Below the pieces are notes generated by a model. That model had not been told where the DNA came from. It saw only the letters and a program-made list of their open reading frames with translations, and ran no database searches. A program made the translations under genes and the position numbers. A stretch of DNA of 64,000 nucleotides, taken from the NCBI GenBank assembly GCA_036389255.1, contig DASVQI010000029.1, positions 1 to 64,000 of the forward strand. The letters are read 5' to 3'. This stretch comes from JACVRN01 sp036389255. Lineage in GTDB: Bacteria > Acidobacteriota > Blastocatellia > Pyrinomonadales > Pyrinomonadaceae. How positions within the stretch are numbered: the stretch's first letter is position 1; every line of letters begins with the position of its first letter. Shown one piece after another: positions 1 to 9,500 of the stretch.

Positions 1-25
1 TTGATAAAAGCGATACTTTTATCAA
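1..25. repeat. A+T-rich perfect inverted repeat at window edge
   Basis: Ten-base arms TTGATAAAAG (1-10) and CTTTTATCAA (16-25) are perfect complements around a 5-base loop. It lies 45 bases past the stop of the leftward SET-domain gene. It could be a weak terminator for that gene or an operator of a gene outside the window; the sequence seen does not decide. Confidence 0.5.
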
Positions 26-69
26 TCATCCCCTGACGCGACTTATTACTTTATCTCTTCGACTTCCCT

Positions 70-471
70 CTAAATATACCCTTGGCAAAGCTCGCTCCGG
101 CAGCGACAGGTGAGCAAGCCCTCATGATGCGTCTCGCCGTAATTGCAGGTCAGCTCTTCGCCCGGACGAATCTCCCTGAGCGAGTAGAACTCCAGCCGCC
201 CGTAAGCCACGCGCATGTAGCCGTTGGGCTGGCAGGAATGGTTCACGTACTTGAAATGATTCCCGCCGCGTGAAGCGTCTATGGCTGTGCCGTCGCCCAG
301 CTCCACTATCTTTATAGAGTGGTGCCGGCGTGCGCGTCTTCTGGCTTCCGATTGCGAGATGACTTCCCCGCCCAGCTCTCCGACCTTGCGTCTGGCCGGG
401 ATGCGGGAGAGCGCGAAAAGCCCCCTGCCGTGAATGCTGCTCGGCCTGACCTCGAATTTATAATCCTTCAT
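70..471 (-). CDS. SET-domain protein, putative lysine methyltransferase
   Basis: A 133-residue protein that is almost entirely one SET domain. Visible marks are the N-terminal SIHGRGLFA stretch, the S-adenosylmethionine/substrate signature YVNHSCQPN in the middle, the ELTCNYGE motif, and a C-terminal post-SET-like cysteine cluster CRCRSELCQG that would bind zinc together with the NHSC cysteine. SET enzymes transfer a methyl group to a lysine of a protein. The bacterial target cannot be told from sequence. I chose the ATG at 471 because the upstream alternative at 480 is a TTG; neither has a strong ribosome site. It is a single gene with its own end hairpin, not in an evident operon. The family call is firm; histone-like substrate use would be a guess. 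Confidence 0.85.
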   Translation of the reverse strand: MKDYKFEVRPSSIHGRGLFALSRIPARRKVGELGGEVISQSEARRRARRHHSIKIVELGDGTAIDASRGGNHFKYVNHSCQPNGYMRVAYGRLEFYSLREIRPGEELTCNYGETHHEGLLTCRCRSELCQGYI

Positions 472-532
472 GCCAGCCAATTGTAATAGTCAAAGGGGAG
501 AACCGGAAAGCCTTAATTTGACGGGTGCGTCC

Positions 533-576
533 TAAAAAAAGAAGAGGCGCAGCAGTTTGGCTGCCGCGCCATCTTC
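533..576 (-). terminator. Rho-independent terminator, leftward
   Basis: Arms 546-555 and 561-570 pair 9 of 10 around a TTTGG loop, and flanking GAAGA/TCTTC extends the stem. Read leftward, the stem is followed by a T-run (A-run at 533-540 on the plus strand). It ends a leftward transcript, either a long tail of the TauE/SafE gene or a separate small RNA. Confidence 0.65.
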
Positions 577-813
577 AATTGTGGCGGTCACTGTCCTCAC
601 CCCAGCAACCGCTCTGGCATTTGGATTCACCGCATGCCTAGTTGACTCGTAATATATATGATTTGCCCGGCAGAAGCAAATCCTTTGATAAAATTTCTGG
701 GCCAGAAAGCTCATCCCGCCCGAACTCAGGGCGGATTTGAACAAACAGGCCGGATTGAGATAAATCTCTGAATCACAAGAAAAGCCGCGCCATTATTGAG
801 CTTTCGCGCCGCT
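577..813 (-). other. Spacer without a convincing gene, ahead of a terminator
   Basis: No protein of known type is seen. A 70-codon leftward frame here ends inside the terminator stem and T-run (last residues LRLFFF), so it is probably not a gene. The stretch contains a short palindrome TTTCTGG-C-CCAGAAA and a GCGGT...ACCGC stem, so a structured 3' tail or small RNA is possible. Confidence 0.3.
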
Positions 814-1578
814 TTACCTGCGAAAAAAGAGCGAGACGGCCATGGCTATGCCTATGAAGATGACGAGCCTGCGCACCGTCCGCCTGCCCATCCGTCGCGC
901 GACGCCCGCCGCGAAATACCCGCCCGCTATGCTTGCCGCAGCCATCAGCAGCACGTCCACCCATATGACCGCGCCGGAGATTATGAAGTAGAGGGCGGCG
1001 ACCCCGTTGATGAAGAGGGCAAAGAGATTCTTGAGCCCGTTCATCTCGTGTATGTCCGTCAAGCCCAGAAGCCCCAGCGCCGCCAGCATCAGTATGCCTA
1101 TGCCCGCGCCGAAGTAACCGCCGTAGACGCCCACCAGAAATTGAAAAGCAAGAGCGCCAGCCCACCAAAGCCGCGTCGGCCTCTCCTCGCTCGAAGAGAG
1201 CCGCAGCCTCCTTGTTATCTGGTCTTGCGCGGCCATGAGCAGGGTGGCTCCCAGTATCAGGTAGGGCACTATGGCCGAGAAAGTCTTTGAAGGCGTGCGA
1301 AGCAGAAGATACGCGCCGAGCGCTCCGCCCAGAAGCGAAGGCACTCCCAGCCAGAACACCCATCGCTTGCTCTCGCGCAACTCGCGGCGGAAGCCGATTA
1401 GCCCGCCGAACGAGCCGGGCCAGAGCGCGACCGTGCTCGTTGCGTTTGCAATCACAGGGTCGCGGCCAATCCAGATGAGCGCGGGAAAAGAGAGCAGCGT
1501 CCCGCCTCCGGCCACCGCATTAATCATGCCCGCTAGAAAGGCCGAAACGACCACGACTATCTCCTGCCAGATGCTCAT
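814..1578 (-). CDS. TauE/SafE family membrane permease (sulfite exporter-type)
   Basis: A 254-residue hydrophobic protein of the usual TauE/SafE (DUF81) length. It opens with a membrane segment and the family's glycine-rich turn AGMINAVAGGGTLLSFPAL near residues 16-34, and the second half repeats the pattern (VGVYGGYFGAGIGILMLAAL). About eight membrane segments can be read. Members move sulfite, sulfoacetate or other organosulfur anions across the inner membrane; the substrate here is unknown because no sulfur-metabolism gene lies beside it. It is transcribed leftward, divergent from the zinc-ribbon gene at 1718, and shares a 140-base promoter region with it. Confidence 0.85.
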   Translation of the reverse strand: MSIWQEIVVVVSAFLAGMINAVAGGGTLLSFPALIWIGRDPVIANATSTVALWPGSFGGLIGFRRELRESKRWVFWLGVPSLLGGALGAYLLLRTPSKTFSAIVPYLILGATLLMAAQDQITRRLRLSSSEERPTRLWWAGALAFQFLVGVYGGYFGAGIGILMLAALGLLGLTDIHEMNGLKNLFALFINGVAALYFIISGAVIWVDVLLMAAASIAGGYFAAGVARRMGRRTVRRLVIFIGIAMAVSLFFRR

Positions 1579-1717
1579 AGAATCTCAGTTCAGAGTTGAC
1601 ACTCCTGTTTGACTGACGCTTTGATTCTTCTGTGATAAGGTTTCAAGCATATCATCTTGAGATATTTTTTCAGGCACGTGATTCGCAAGACTTAATCGTG
1701 GGGACTAATCATCATTT

Positions 1718-2116
1718 ATGAGTGCGAGCATAAGGGTAAGGAAAATTCGGCTTGGAGACGAAGTGGCGGCGCAATGCGGGCGGTGCAAAGGCGAACGAAC
1801 GCATCAGGTCGCTGCCCTGAATCAGAACGCCACGCCCGCCATAGTCATCTGCATGACCTGCGGCGGTCGCCACAACTTTCGTGATAAGAGCGCCGGTGCC
1901 AGCAGAGCATCCACGGCCGGGAGGCAGCGCAAGAGCGAGACTGTTTCCACGGCTCCTAGAAAACCTGCAAGGAGTTATTCTCCGCGCGAGGCATACAGCG
2001 AAGGAGAATGGATAGACCATCCGAAGTTCGGTCAGGGCGAAGTCGTAGCCATGCGCGGCGGCAAGATAGAGGTCAAGTTCGGTACGGAAAAACGCGTTCT
2101 CATTCATGCTCACTGA
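1718..2116 (+). CDS. Zinc-ribbon protein with C-terminal Tudor/KOW-like barrel
   Basis: A 132-residue protein not recognised as a named family. Near the N-terminus two CxxC pairs (CGRCKGERTHQ and CMTCGGRHNF, residues about 20-48) can form a zinc ribbon. A basic, serine-rich linker follows. The C-terminal 30 residues (HPKFGQGEV...GKIEVKF) match the small beta-barrel seen at the end of UvrD/PcrA helicases and in CarD-like proteins, which docks on RNA polymerase. The combination suggests an accessory protein of transcription or repair; that role is inferred from fold only. It is monocistronic and ends in a strong terminator at 2142. Confidence 0.6.
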   Translation: MSASIRVRKIRLGDEVAAQCGRCKGERTHQVAALNQNATPAIVICMTCGGRHNFRDKSAGASRASTAGRQRKSETVSTAPRKPARSYSPREAYSEGEWIDHPKFGQGEVVAMRGGKIEVKFGTEKRVLIHAH

Positions 2117-2141
2117 GCGGAAACGGGCGCATCAATAGCCG

Positions 2142-2180
2142 GGCCGGACGAAAGCACGAGTGGCTTTCGTCCGGCCTTTT
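2142..2180 (+). terminator. Rho-independent terminator
   Basis: Perfect 14-base stem (2142-2155 with 2163-2176), 7-base loop, followed by TTTT. It ends the zinc-ribbon gene 25 bases after its stop. Confidence 0.9.
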
Positions 2181-2236
2181 CGTTTATACCTCTAAAACTC
2201 TTTCAGCTCCCGGCCCTGCTCTCCTGCAATTTAGCC

Positions 2237-2275
2237 CACGGCCCGCTTCTCCAAAAGAGGTTGAAGCGGGCCGTG
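2237..2275. terminator. Second hairpin, possible terminator
   Basis: Perfect 13-base stem (2237-2249 with 2263-2275) around a 13-base loop. It has only a weak T-rich tail. It lies between the first terminator and the sensor kinase gene, so it may act as a backup terminator or insulator. Confidence 0.5.
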
Positions 2276-2344
2276 CTTCTGTGTAAGACTCGCTGCGAAT
2301 CTGGCGTACCTACCTTAGCCGTTTTGTCTTGCTGACCCGATTTT

Positions 2345-5300
2345 ATGAGACCTGCGGCGCGTTTAAGAAACTTCTATCTGTATCCGGTGTTGATTCCCTG
2401 CTTGCTGCTGTTTGCGCGGGCGGAGGTGATGCGCGCCGAGCAGCTTCCGGTCACTCGCTACACGACCGAAGACGGCGTGGCGCACGACCGCGTAGAAGCA
2501 CTGGTCAGGGATTCGCGCGGCTTCCTCTGGCTCTGCACTGCGGACGGCCTGAGCCGCTTTGACGGCTCAAGCTTCACTACCTACGGCACGAAGGACGGGC
2601 TGCCGTCCGCGTATGTCAACAACATGATGGAGAGTCGCGGCGGCACCTACTGGATTGCAACCAACGGCGGGCTCGCGCGCATGAACCCTTACGCGACATC
2701 CGAGCCCACTACAGTCAGCCGCAGCGATGCCGTACAAAACGGCGGCGTCAACAATCTTCGCAGGCTCTTCGTGGCTTATCGCGTGAGCGACGACCCTCTC
2801 TCCAACCGCGTTGATACTCTCTATGAAGACCGCAACGGTCAAATCTGGGTAGGCACGGACGGCGGGCTGTTCCGGCTCATCTCGGAAGGCGAGGACGTCA
2901 GGTTCGAGCGCTTCGAGCTTGAGCCGGAGCCGGAGCAGAATCGCCTGATTGAAATCTGGCAACTGGTGGAAGACGCGGAAGGCAGTCTATGGATTGCTAC
3001 TAGCCGGGGCGTCTACAGGCGGCTGCCGGATGGCCGTTTGATTCATTACTCGATTCATCCGACCGAGGGCACGGATTACGTCTGGGCGCTTCTGATAGGC
3101 GAGTCCGGGAGGCTCTGGGCCGGAAGCCGCACGGGGCTGATGATAATCAAGCCTGAGCCCGCATCTTCAGTCCCGCCGGAGCGCGAGGGAAAGCTCAAGC
3201 TGCTGGCGGGCAACATTGAGACAGAAGGCAACCCGCCGCAGGGCGCACGCTTGCGCCTGCCGGAAGCTGCGGGCGAGGCGCGCTGGTACACGACCGAAGA
3301 CGGTCTTGCCTATAACTACGTGCGCGGCTTCGCCACAGGGCCGGACGGTCACATCTGGATGGCTACACGGCGCGGCGGCGTGACGGAGTTTGACGGCAAG
3401 AGCTTTCGCACCTACACGAAGACGCACGGGGTGACGGAGCGCACGGACAAGCTGGCCTTCGACATGGACGGCAATCTCTGGATTGGCTCCAACTACGAAG
3501 GCGTGATGCGCGTGGCCCGCAACGGATTTTTGTCTTACCGGGAGGCGGACGGCCTCGGCAGCGCAGACATTATCTCCGGCTTCGCCGGGAAAGCGGGCGA
3601 GCTTTTTTTCATCAGCGACAAGTGGAGCATCAACCGCTTTGACGGGACTGCGTTCACTTCCGTTCGCCCGCTTCTGCCCGAACAGATTATGAGCTCCGGC
3701 ACGCACATGCAGGCCATCTTGCAGGACTCTGTGGGCGAGTGGTGGGTTTCTACTGCCGAAGGTCTTTACCGCTTCCCTTCCGTCGCTCGCGCGGAGGATT
3801 TGGCGCGGACTCTGCCGAAGGCCGTCTACACGAAACGAGACGGACTGGCCGACAGCAACATCTCGCGCCTCTTTGAAGACTCGCGCGGTGACATCTGGAT
3901 AGGAAATTACACGGGGCCAGTGACGCTCACCCGGTGGGAGCGCTCCACCGGCACCTTTCATCTTTACACCGAAGCGGAAGGGATGCCGCACCTGAACTGG
4001 GTCAACACCTTCGCGGAAGACTCTGCCGGCAATCTATGGATGGGCATGCACAACGGCGGGCTGGCGCGTTTCCGGCAGGGTCGCTTGCAGTTCTTCGGAG
4101 AGGCGGAAGGAGTTCCTCCGGGGCTGGTCTTAAGTCTTTATCCGGACAGCAGGGGCCGCCTCTGGATAGCCAACCGGGAGAAGGGCGCACTGCGGCTTGA
4201 CGACCCTGCGGCTGAGCGGCCGCGCCTCGTGCGTTACTCGACGGCGGAGAATCTGTCTAGTGACAACGTGCGGTGCTTTGCCGAGGACAGGTGGGGGCGA
4301 ATCTACATAGGGACGGCGCAGGGCGTGGACAGGCTTGAGCCCGATAGCGGGCGCATAAAGCATTTCACGAGCGGCGACGGCCTTATAGGAAAGGAAGTGA
4401 GCATGGCGTTTGCCGACCCGAAGGGCGCGCTCTGGTTCGGCTCGCACGAAGGGCTATCGCGCCTCTTGCCCGAGATGGACGCGGTTCAGCAGCCGCCCGC
4501 AATCATGATTAATCGCCTCTTCATAGACGGCATACAGCGCCCCATCTCGGAGCTTGGCGAAACGGAGCTTGCGGGGCTCGTGCTCGACCCGAATCAGAAT
4601 CAGATTCAGATTGATTTTCTCAGCATAGATTTCAGCGCGGGCGGCGCGGTGCGCTACCAGTACAGGCTGGAAGGTGCGGACGGTGAATGGAGCGCGCCCA
4701 TCAGCCAGCGAACCGTCAACTTCGCCAATCTGAGGCACGGCTCTTACACCTTCATGGTGCGCGCCATAAACAGCGACGGGACGGTGAGCGAGCGCGCAGC
4801 GAGGCTCTCTTTCATGATTCTGCCGCCCGTCTGGCAGCGCTGGTGGTTCATCGCGCTCGTCTCTCTCGCGGCCTCGCTCGTCATATACTTTATCTATCGC
4901 TACAGGGTGCGACGGCTGGTGGAGCTTGAGCGGGTGCGCACTCGCATCGCTACAGACCTGCACGACGACATAGGCGCGAGCCTCTCGCGCATGGCAATCC
5001 TGAGCGAAGTGGTCAAACGGCAGACCGGAACCAACGGCGCGCAATCCTCAGCCATGTTGACCGAGATAGCCGATTCCGCGCGCGGGCTCGTTGATTCCAT
5101 GAGCGACATAGTCTGGTCTATAGACCCGCGCCGCGACGATTTGAGAAACGTCGTGCAAAGAGTACGGCAGTTCGCCTCCGACGTGCTTGAGCCTCGCGGC
5201 ATAGAGTGGAGCTTCAGCGTGCCCGAAGAGCTTTATCGCCTGCGCTTAGACCCGGAGCAGCGCCGCCACCTTTACCTGATATTCAAGGAGGCCATCAACA

Positions 5301-5581
5301 ACATCTCGCGCCACGCCGACGCCAGCCGCGTCTCGCTCTCCATTGCCTTTGATTCCCGCAGCCTCGTCTGCGAGATAAAGGACGACGGGCGCGGGTTTAC
5401 GCCAAGGGCTTCTCAGGAGCTACCCTCGAACGGACGCGGCGGTCACGGCCTCCCCAACATGCAATCACGCGCACGCGAGATAGGCGGCGAGATGAAAATA
5501 GACTCGAAGCCCGGCGGCGGCACAGGGCTGCGGCTCACAGTCCCGCTCAGAAGAGCGAGCAGAAAAATCGGGATGGCATGA
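2345..5581 (+). CDS. Beta-propeller sensor histidine kinase (ligand-binding, Y_Y_Y type)
   Basis: A 1078-residue membrane sensor. An N-terminal hydrophobic segment (about 8-25) exports a periplasmic region of repeated two-component-regulator propeller blades, recognisable by recurrent G-x-LW-x-G/A-T motifs (FLWLCTADGLSRFDG, IWVGTDGGL, LWIATSRGV, IWMATRRGG). These form two seven-bladed propellers to about residue 720. A Y_Y_Y domain follows (YQYRLEGADGEWS, about 775-845), then a membrane segment, a HisKA_3 dimerisation domain with phospho-acceptor His873 in DLHDDIGASLSRM, and a HATPase domain (DDGRGF, GGHGLPNM). This class senses extracellular carbohydrates or similar ligands in Bacteroidetes and Acidobacteria; the ligand here is unknown. 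The partner regulator follows 73 bases downstream. Confidence 0.93.
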   Translation: MRPAARLRNFYLYPVLIPCLLLFARAEVMRAEQLPVTRYTTEDGVAHDRVEALVRDSRGFLWLCTADGLSRFDGSSFTTYGTKDGLPSAYVNNMMESRGGTYWIATNGGLARMNPYATSEPTTVSRSDAVQNGGVNNLRRLFVAYRVSDDPLSNRVDTLYEDRNGQIWVGTDGGLFRLISEGEDVRFERFELEPEPEQNRLIEIWQLVEDAEGSLWIATSRGVYRRLPDGRLIHYSIHPTEGTDYVWALLIGESGRLWAGSRTGLMIIKPEPASSVPPEREGKLKLLAGNIETEGNPPQGARLRLPEAAGEARWYTTEDGLAYNYVRGFATGPDGHIWMATRRGGVTEFDGKSFRTYTKTHGVTERTDKLAFDMDGNLWIGSNYEGVMRVARNGFLSYREADGLGSADIISGFAGKAGELFFISDKWSINRFDGTAFTSVRPLLPEQIMSSGTHMQAILQDSVGEWWVSTAEGLYRFPSVARAEDLARTLPKAVYTKRDGLADSNISRLFEDSRGDIWIGNYTGPVTLTRWERSTGTFHLYTEAEGMPHLNWVNTFAEDSAGNLWMGMHNGGLARFRQGRLQFFGEAEGVPPGLVLSLYPDSRGRLWIANREKGALRLDDPAAERPRLVRYSTAENLSSDNVRCFAEDRWGRIYIGTAQGVDRLEPDSGRIKHFTSGDGLIGKEVSMAFADPKGALWFGSHEGLSRLLPEMDAVQQPPAIMINRLFIDGIQRPISELGETELAGLVLDPNQNQIQIDFLSIDFSAGGAVRYQYRLEGADGEWSAPISQRTVNFANLRHGSYTFMVRAINSDGTVSERAARLSFMILPPVWQRWWFIALVSLAASLVIYFIYRYRVRRLVELERVRTRIATDLHDDIGASLSRMAILSEVVKRQTGTNGAQSSAMLTEIADSARGLVDSMSDIVWSIDPRRDDLRNVVQRVRQFASDVLEPRGIEWSFSVPEELYRLRLDPEQRRHLYLIFKEAINNISRHADASRVSLSIAFDSRSLVCEIKDDGRGFTPRASQELPSNGRGGHGLPNMQSRAREIGGEMKIDSKPGGGTGLRLTVPLRRASRKIGMA

Positions 5582-5654
5582 ATATGCTCTGTGCGGGCGG
5601 CAGGATTTGAGTTAATCTCGCTGCCGGAATCGGGAAGGGAGTATCGCGTTCACA

Positions 5655-6305
5655 ATGGAAACAAACAATTCAGTGCAGGTGGTTATAGTAGAGGATGACA
5701 GAACCGTGCGTGAAGGTTTGGGTATGATTATCAACGGCACGCCCGGTTTTAGCTGCGGCGGAACCTATCGCTCCGTCGAAGAGGCGCTGAGCCTCATGAA
5801 GCCCAAAGACCCGGACGTGATGCTTCTGGACATACACCTGCCGGGGATGCTCGGCTCGGACGGCGTGCGTCTCTTCCGCGAAAAATATCCTTCGATGCAG
5901 ATTCTGATGCTCACGATTTACGACGGGCAGGACAAAGTTTTCGAGTCCATCTGCAACGGCGCGTGCGGCTATCTGCTGAAAAAGACGCCGCCAGCAAAGC
6001 TTCTGGACGCGATACGAGAAGCGCACGAAGGCGGCGCGCCCATGTCGCCCGAAATCGCTCGCAAGGTGGTCAACCTGTTCCAGAGAACGGGGCCGCCCGC
6101 GAAGCCGGACGAGAATCTGACGCCGCAGGAGACGCGCCTTTTACAGCTTCTGGCCGACGGCTATAGTTATCAGGCTGCGGGCGGGCAGCTTAACATCAGC
6201 GTCAACACCGTACGCAATTACATACGCAGCATCTACGAGAAGCTGCACGTCAACTCCAAGTCGGAGGCCGTCAGCAAGGCTCTTAGAAGCCGATTGATAC
6301 ATTAA
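5655..6305 (+). CDS. NarL/FixJ-family response regulator
   Basis: A 216-residue regulator with an N-terminal receiver domain (acidic pair EDD near residue 13, phospho-acceptor Asp59 in MLLDIHLPG, KK-TP switch region near 110) and a C-terminal LuxR helix-turn-helix (LTPQETRLLQLLADGYS ... ISVNTVRNYIRSIYEKL). HisKA_3 kinases normally pair with this class, and it lies directly after such a kinase, so it is the natural partner. Targets are unknown; the large surface protein at 6506 is the nearest candidate and follows in the same direction. Confidence 0.93.
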   Translation: METNNSVQVVIVEDDRTVREGLGMIINGTPGFSCGGTYRSVEEALSLMKPKDPDVMLLDIHLPGMLGSDGVRLFREKYPSMQILMLTIYDGQDKVFESICNGACGYLLKKTPPAKLLDAIREAHEGGAPMSPEIARKVVNLFQRTGPPAKPDENLTPQETRLLQLLADGYSYQAAGGQLNISVNTVRNYIRSIYEKLHVNSKSEAVSKALRSRLIH

Positions 6306-6505
6306 TCGTCACCCGTTAATCCTCACACTCAACCCGGCTTCGCCGTCTCAGGCCGGCCCGTCTCTCTCATTAAATCTCCAGCTTAAAAAAACGCATATTC
6401 ATGCTCTGCCGCCGGGGCTTCGCGCCAGCTATTCTCCGTACCAATAGTGATTGGCCCGGCATAAGGATGCCTCAAGGCCGCCTTGAATTTGAGTTGTGAT
6501 TGATA

Positions 6506-9500
6506 ATGGAGATTGAAAAGATTATGAGCTACCGAAAGACTTCCGGCATGAGAGCAACGCTTAGACTCACGCTGGCCCTTACAGCCGTCGCAAGCCTTGC
6601 GTGGCTGACGCTTCCCTCCTCCGTCTGGAACGGGCTTGAGCCAAGAGCCTCCGCCGCCAGCTTTGTCGTCACGACCGTAGACGACAACGGAGATGACGCC
6701 AATCCTACCCCCGGCTCCTTAAGGAAGGCCATCATTGACGCCAACGCCTCGGCCGGGGCGGACACCATCACTTTTCAGATTGGCTCGGGCTTGCAGACCA
6801 TACAGCCCCTTTCGGCTCTGCCGACTATTACAGACCCTGTCACGATAGACGGCACCACGCAGCCCGGCTTCTCCGGTGCGCCTATCATAGAGATTGACGG
6901 CTCTAAAACGGTTGACAGCAAAGGGCTCTATATTTTAGCCGGGAACAGCACCGTCAGGGGTCTGGTGATAAACAGATTCCGATACGCCGCCATATATTTC
7001 TGGAAAAAAGGCAACAACAAGGTTGAGGGAAACTATCTGGGCACGAATGCGAGCGGAACGGCGGCTTTCCCGAAGCCCAATAACGGCATAGGCGTTGTCC
7101 TTGAGTGCGATAATAACGTTGTCGGAGGAGACACCGTTGCCCAGCGAAACGTGATTGCCGGCAACATCAACGATAACGGCAGCGCAGGCATATTGATTTA
7201 CAGTCACAACAACAAGATAGTGGGCAACTACATAGGGACGGACGTGACCGGCATGCTCCCCATCAGACATAACAGTAGCGGCATCACTATGAGCGGCTCG
7301 AACAACATAATCGGAGGGCCGACCTCAGCCGAGCGCAATATCATCTCGAACAACAGCACGAACGTTAACCTAGCGGAAGCGGCTCACGACAATAAGGTGC
7401 AGGGTAACTGGATAGGTCTTAAGGCAGACGGCACCAGCACTGAACAGGGTATTTACGGCGTAGCCTTAAGCCAAAACGCACACGACAATATTATCGGAGG
7501 CACAAACTCCGGCGAAGGTAATGTCATTGCTTATAACTCCGGCGTAGGCGTTCGGGTTGCTTCGACGACGACCGTCCGCAACTCCATCTTGGGCAATTCC
7601 ATCTACCTTAACCAGTTCGGTATTGACCTCGGGTTGAACGTGGTCACGCCTAACGACTACGGCGCAACGCAGAACGACCCGAGTGACGCCGATATTGGCC
7701 CGAACAATCTACAGAACTACCCTGAGATAACGTCGGTCGCGGCCAACGGGGGCGACACAATCATAGACGGAATTCTACGAAGCGAGGCCAACAAGAGCTA
7801 TCGAATAGAGCTTTTCTCCAACACAAGCTGCGATGTGACGGGCTACGGGCAGGGCAAGTCCTTCGTCGCCGCTACCAGCGTGACAACAGACTCAAGCGGT
7901 AACGCCAACTTCAATTTCACTGTCCCCACGGCCAACATCGCCGGCGCTATCTTTACAGCGACGGCCACCGACCCGAACCACAACACTTCAGAATTTTCGC
8001 AGTGCAAATCTTCGGCTGTGGCAGCCGCCGGAACAATTCAGTTCGGGGCGGATTTCCTGAGCGTGAATGAGAGCGCGGGGACAGTGGACGTAAACGTGAC
8101 GCGCACGGGCGGCAGCACTGGCGCGGTTTCCGTCAGCTATGCCACGTCGAACGGGACTGCGACGGCTGGCTCAGACTACATGAGCAAGACGGGCCAGATA
8201 AATTTCGCGGACGGGGAGACGGCAAAACAGATAAGCATCAACATCTCGGACGACCTTACCTCAGAGCCGAACAAGAATTTTCTGGTAACGCTTAGCACCC
8301 CTACAGGCGGAGCCACGCTTGGCCCGCAGACACAGGTAAACATCACCATAGCCGACAACGACGCGCCGAGCATCACTATCAGCGACGTGCAGGTGCAGGA
8401 AGGAAACTCCGGCACCACCAACGCCACCTTCACCCTCAGCATCAACGTGCCCCATTACAAGCAGTTCAGCGTTGAATACGCCACGGTAGACGGCGGCACC
8501 GCAACTTCAGGCGATGACTACCAACCAACAAGCGGCACTCTGACTTTCGCCACAGGCGAGATTTCAAAGCCGGTCACGGTACTCGTCAACGGCGACCCCA
8601 CGCAGGAGCCCAGCGAGACGTTTCTGGTTAAGCTCAGCAACAACTCAGACCTGTCCATCAGCAAAGGCACTGGGACGGGCACGATTATCAACGACGACGT
8701 GCAGAGCGACACCATAGAGCTGAGCAGCCCCACCTACACGATTAAAGAAGGAACCATAAACACGCCGCAGGGCTTCACCTCCCTGACCGTGAACGTCACG
8801 CGTAGCGGAAATACTTCCACTGCGGCCAGCGTGCAGTACTTCACTTCCGACCAATCGGGCGGCAACGAGTGCGACCAAGTGACGGAATTCGCATCGCAGC
8901 GCTGCGACTATACGACCGTGGCAGGAACTTTGAGATTCGCCGCAGGTGAAACCTCAAAGCAGATACGTATTCCCATCATCAACGACGGCTACGCGGACGG
9001 CTCTGAGGTCTTCAAAATCAGCCTTCAGAACGCCGTGGGCGCAGCCCTTGGCGCAATCAAAGAAGCCAAGATTACCATCACGGATAGTGGTATTCCCGCG
9101 ACCATAAGCGCGAATAATCCGTACCTGAATAACGAGTTCTTCGTGCGCCAGAATTATCTGGACTTCCTTGGACGCGAGCCCGACGACACGGGATGGAATC
9201 CGCCCACGGGCTGGCCCGTCGTCCTTGGCAACTGCGGCCCGGAGGAAGGCTTCCTTGGAGCGCCTAAGAATTGCGACCGCGCGCACGTCTCGCACGGCTT
9301 CTTCGCAAGCCCTGAGTTTACTGACAAGGGATTCGCCATCTACCGCCTGTACGAAGTGGGCATGGGAAGGCTCCCGCTCTATGCGGAGTTTATACCGGAC
9401 ATGGCCACCTTGAGCGGCTACGGCATCCCTGCGAATGTAGAGCAGCAGAATCTACAGGACTACCTTGAGAGCTTCACTCAGAGGACGGAGTTTATCAATC

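Noticed and set aside
532..744. A 70-codon leftward frame
   Set aside because: It ends in the stem and T-run of a terminator and has no conserved-looking motif.
773..1363. A 196-codon leftward frame over the TauE/SafE gene
   Set aside because: It is a different frame of the same strand as the real gene, with basic, low-complexity translation.
3167..3991. Long leftward frame of 274 codons inside the propeller kinase
   Set aside because: It is antisense to a clearly real gene and has no motif; long shadow frames are expected at this base content.
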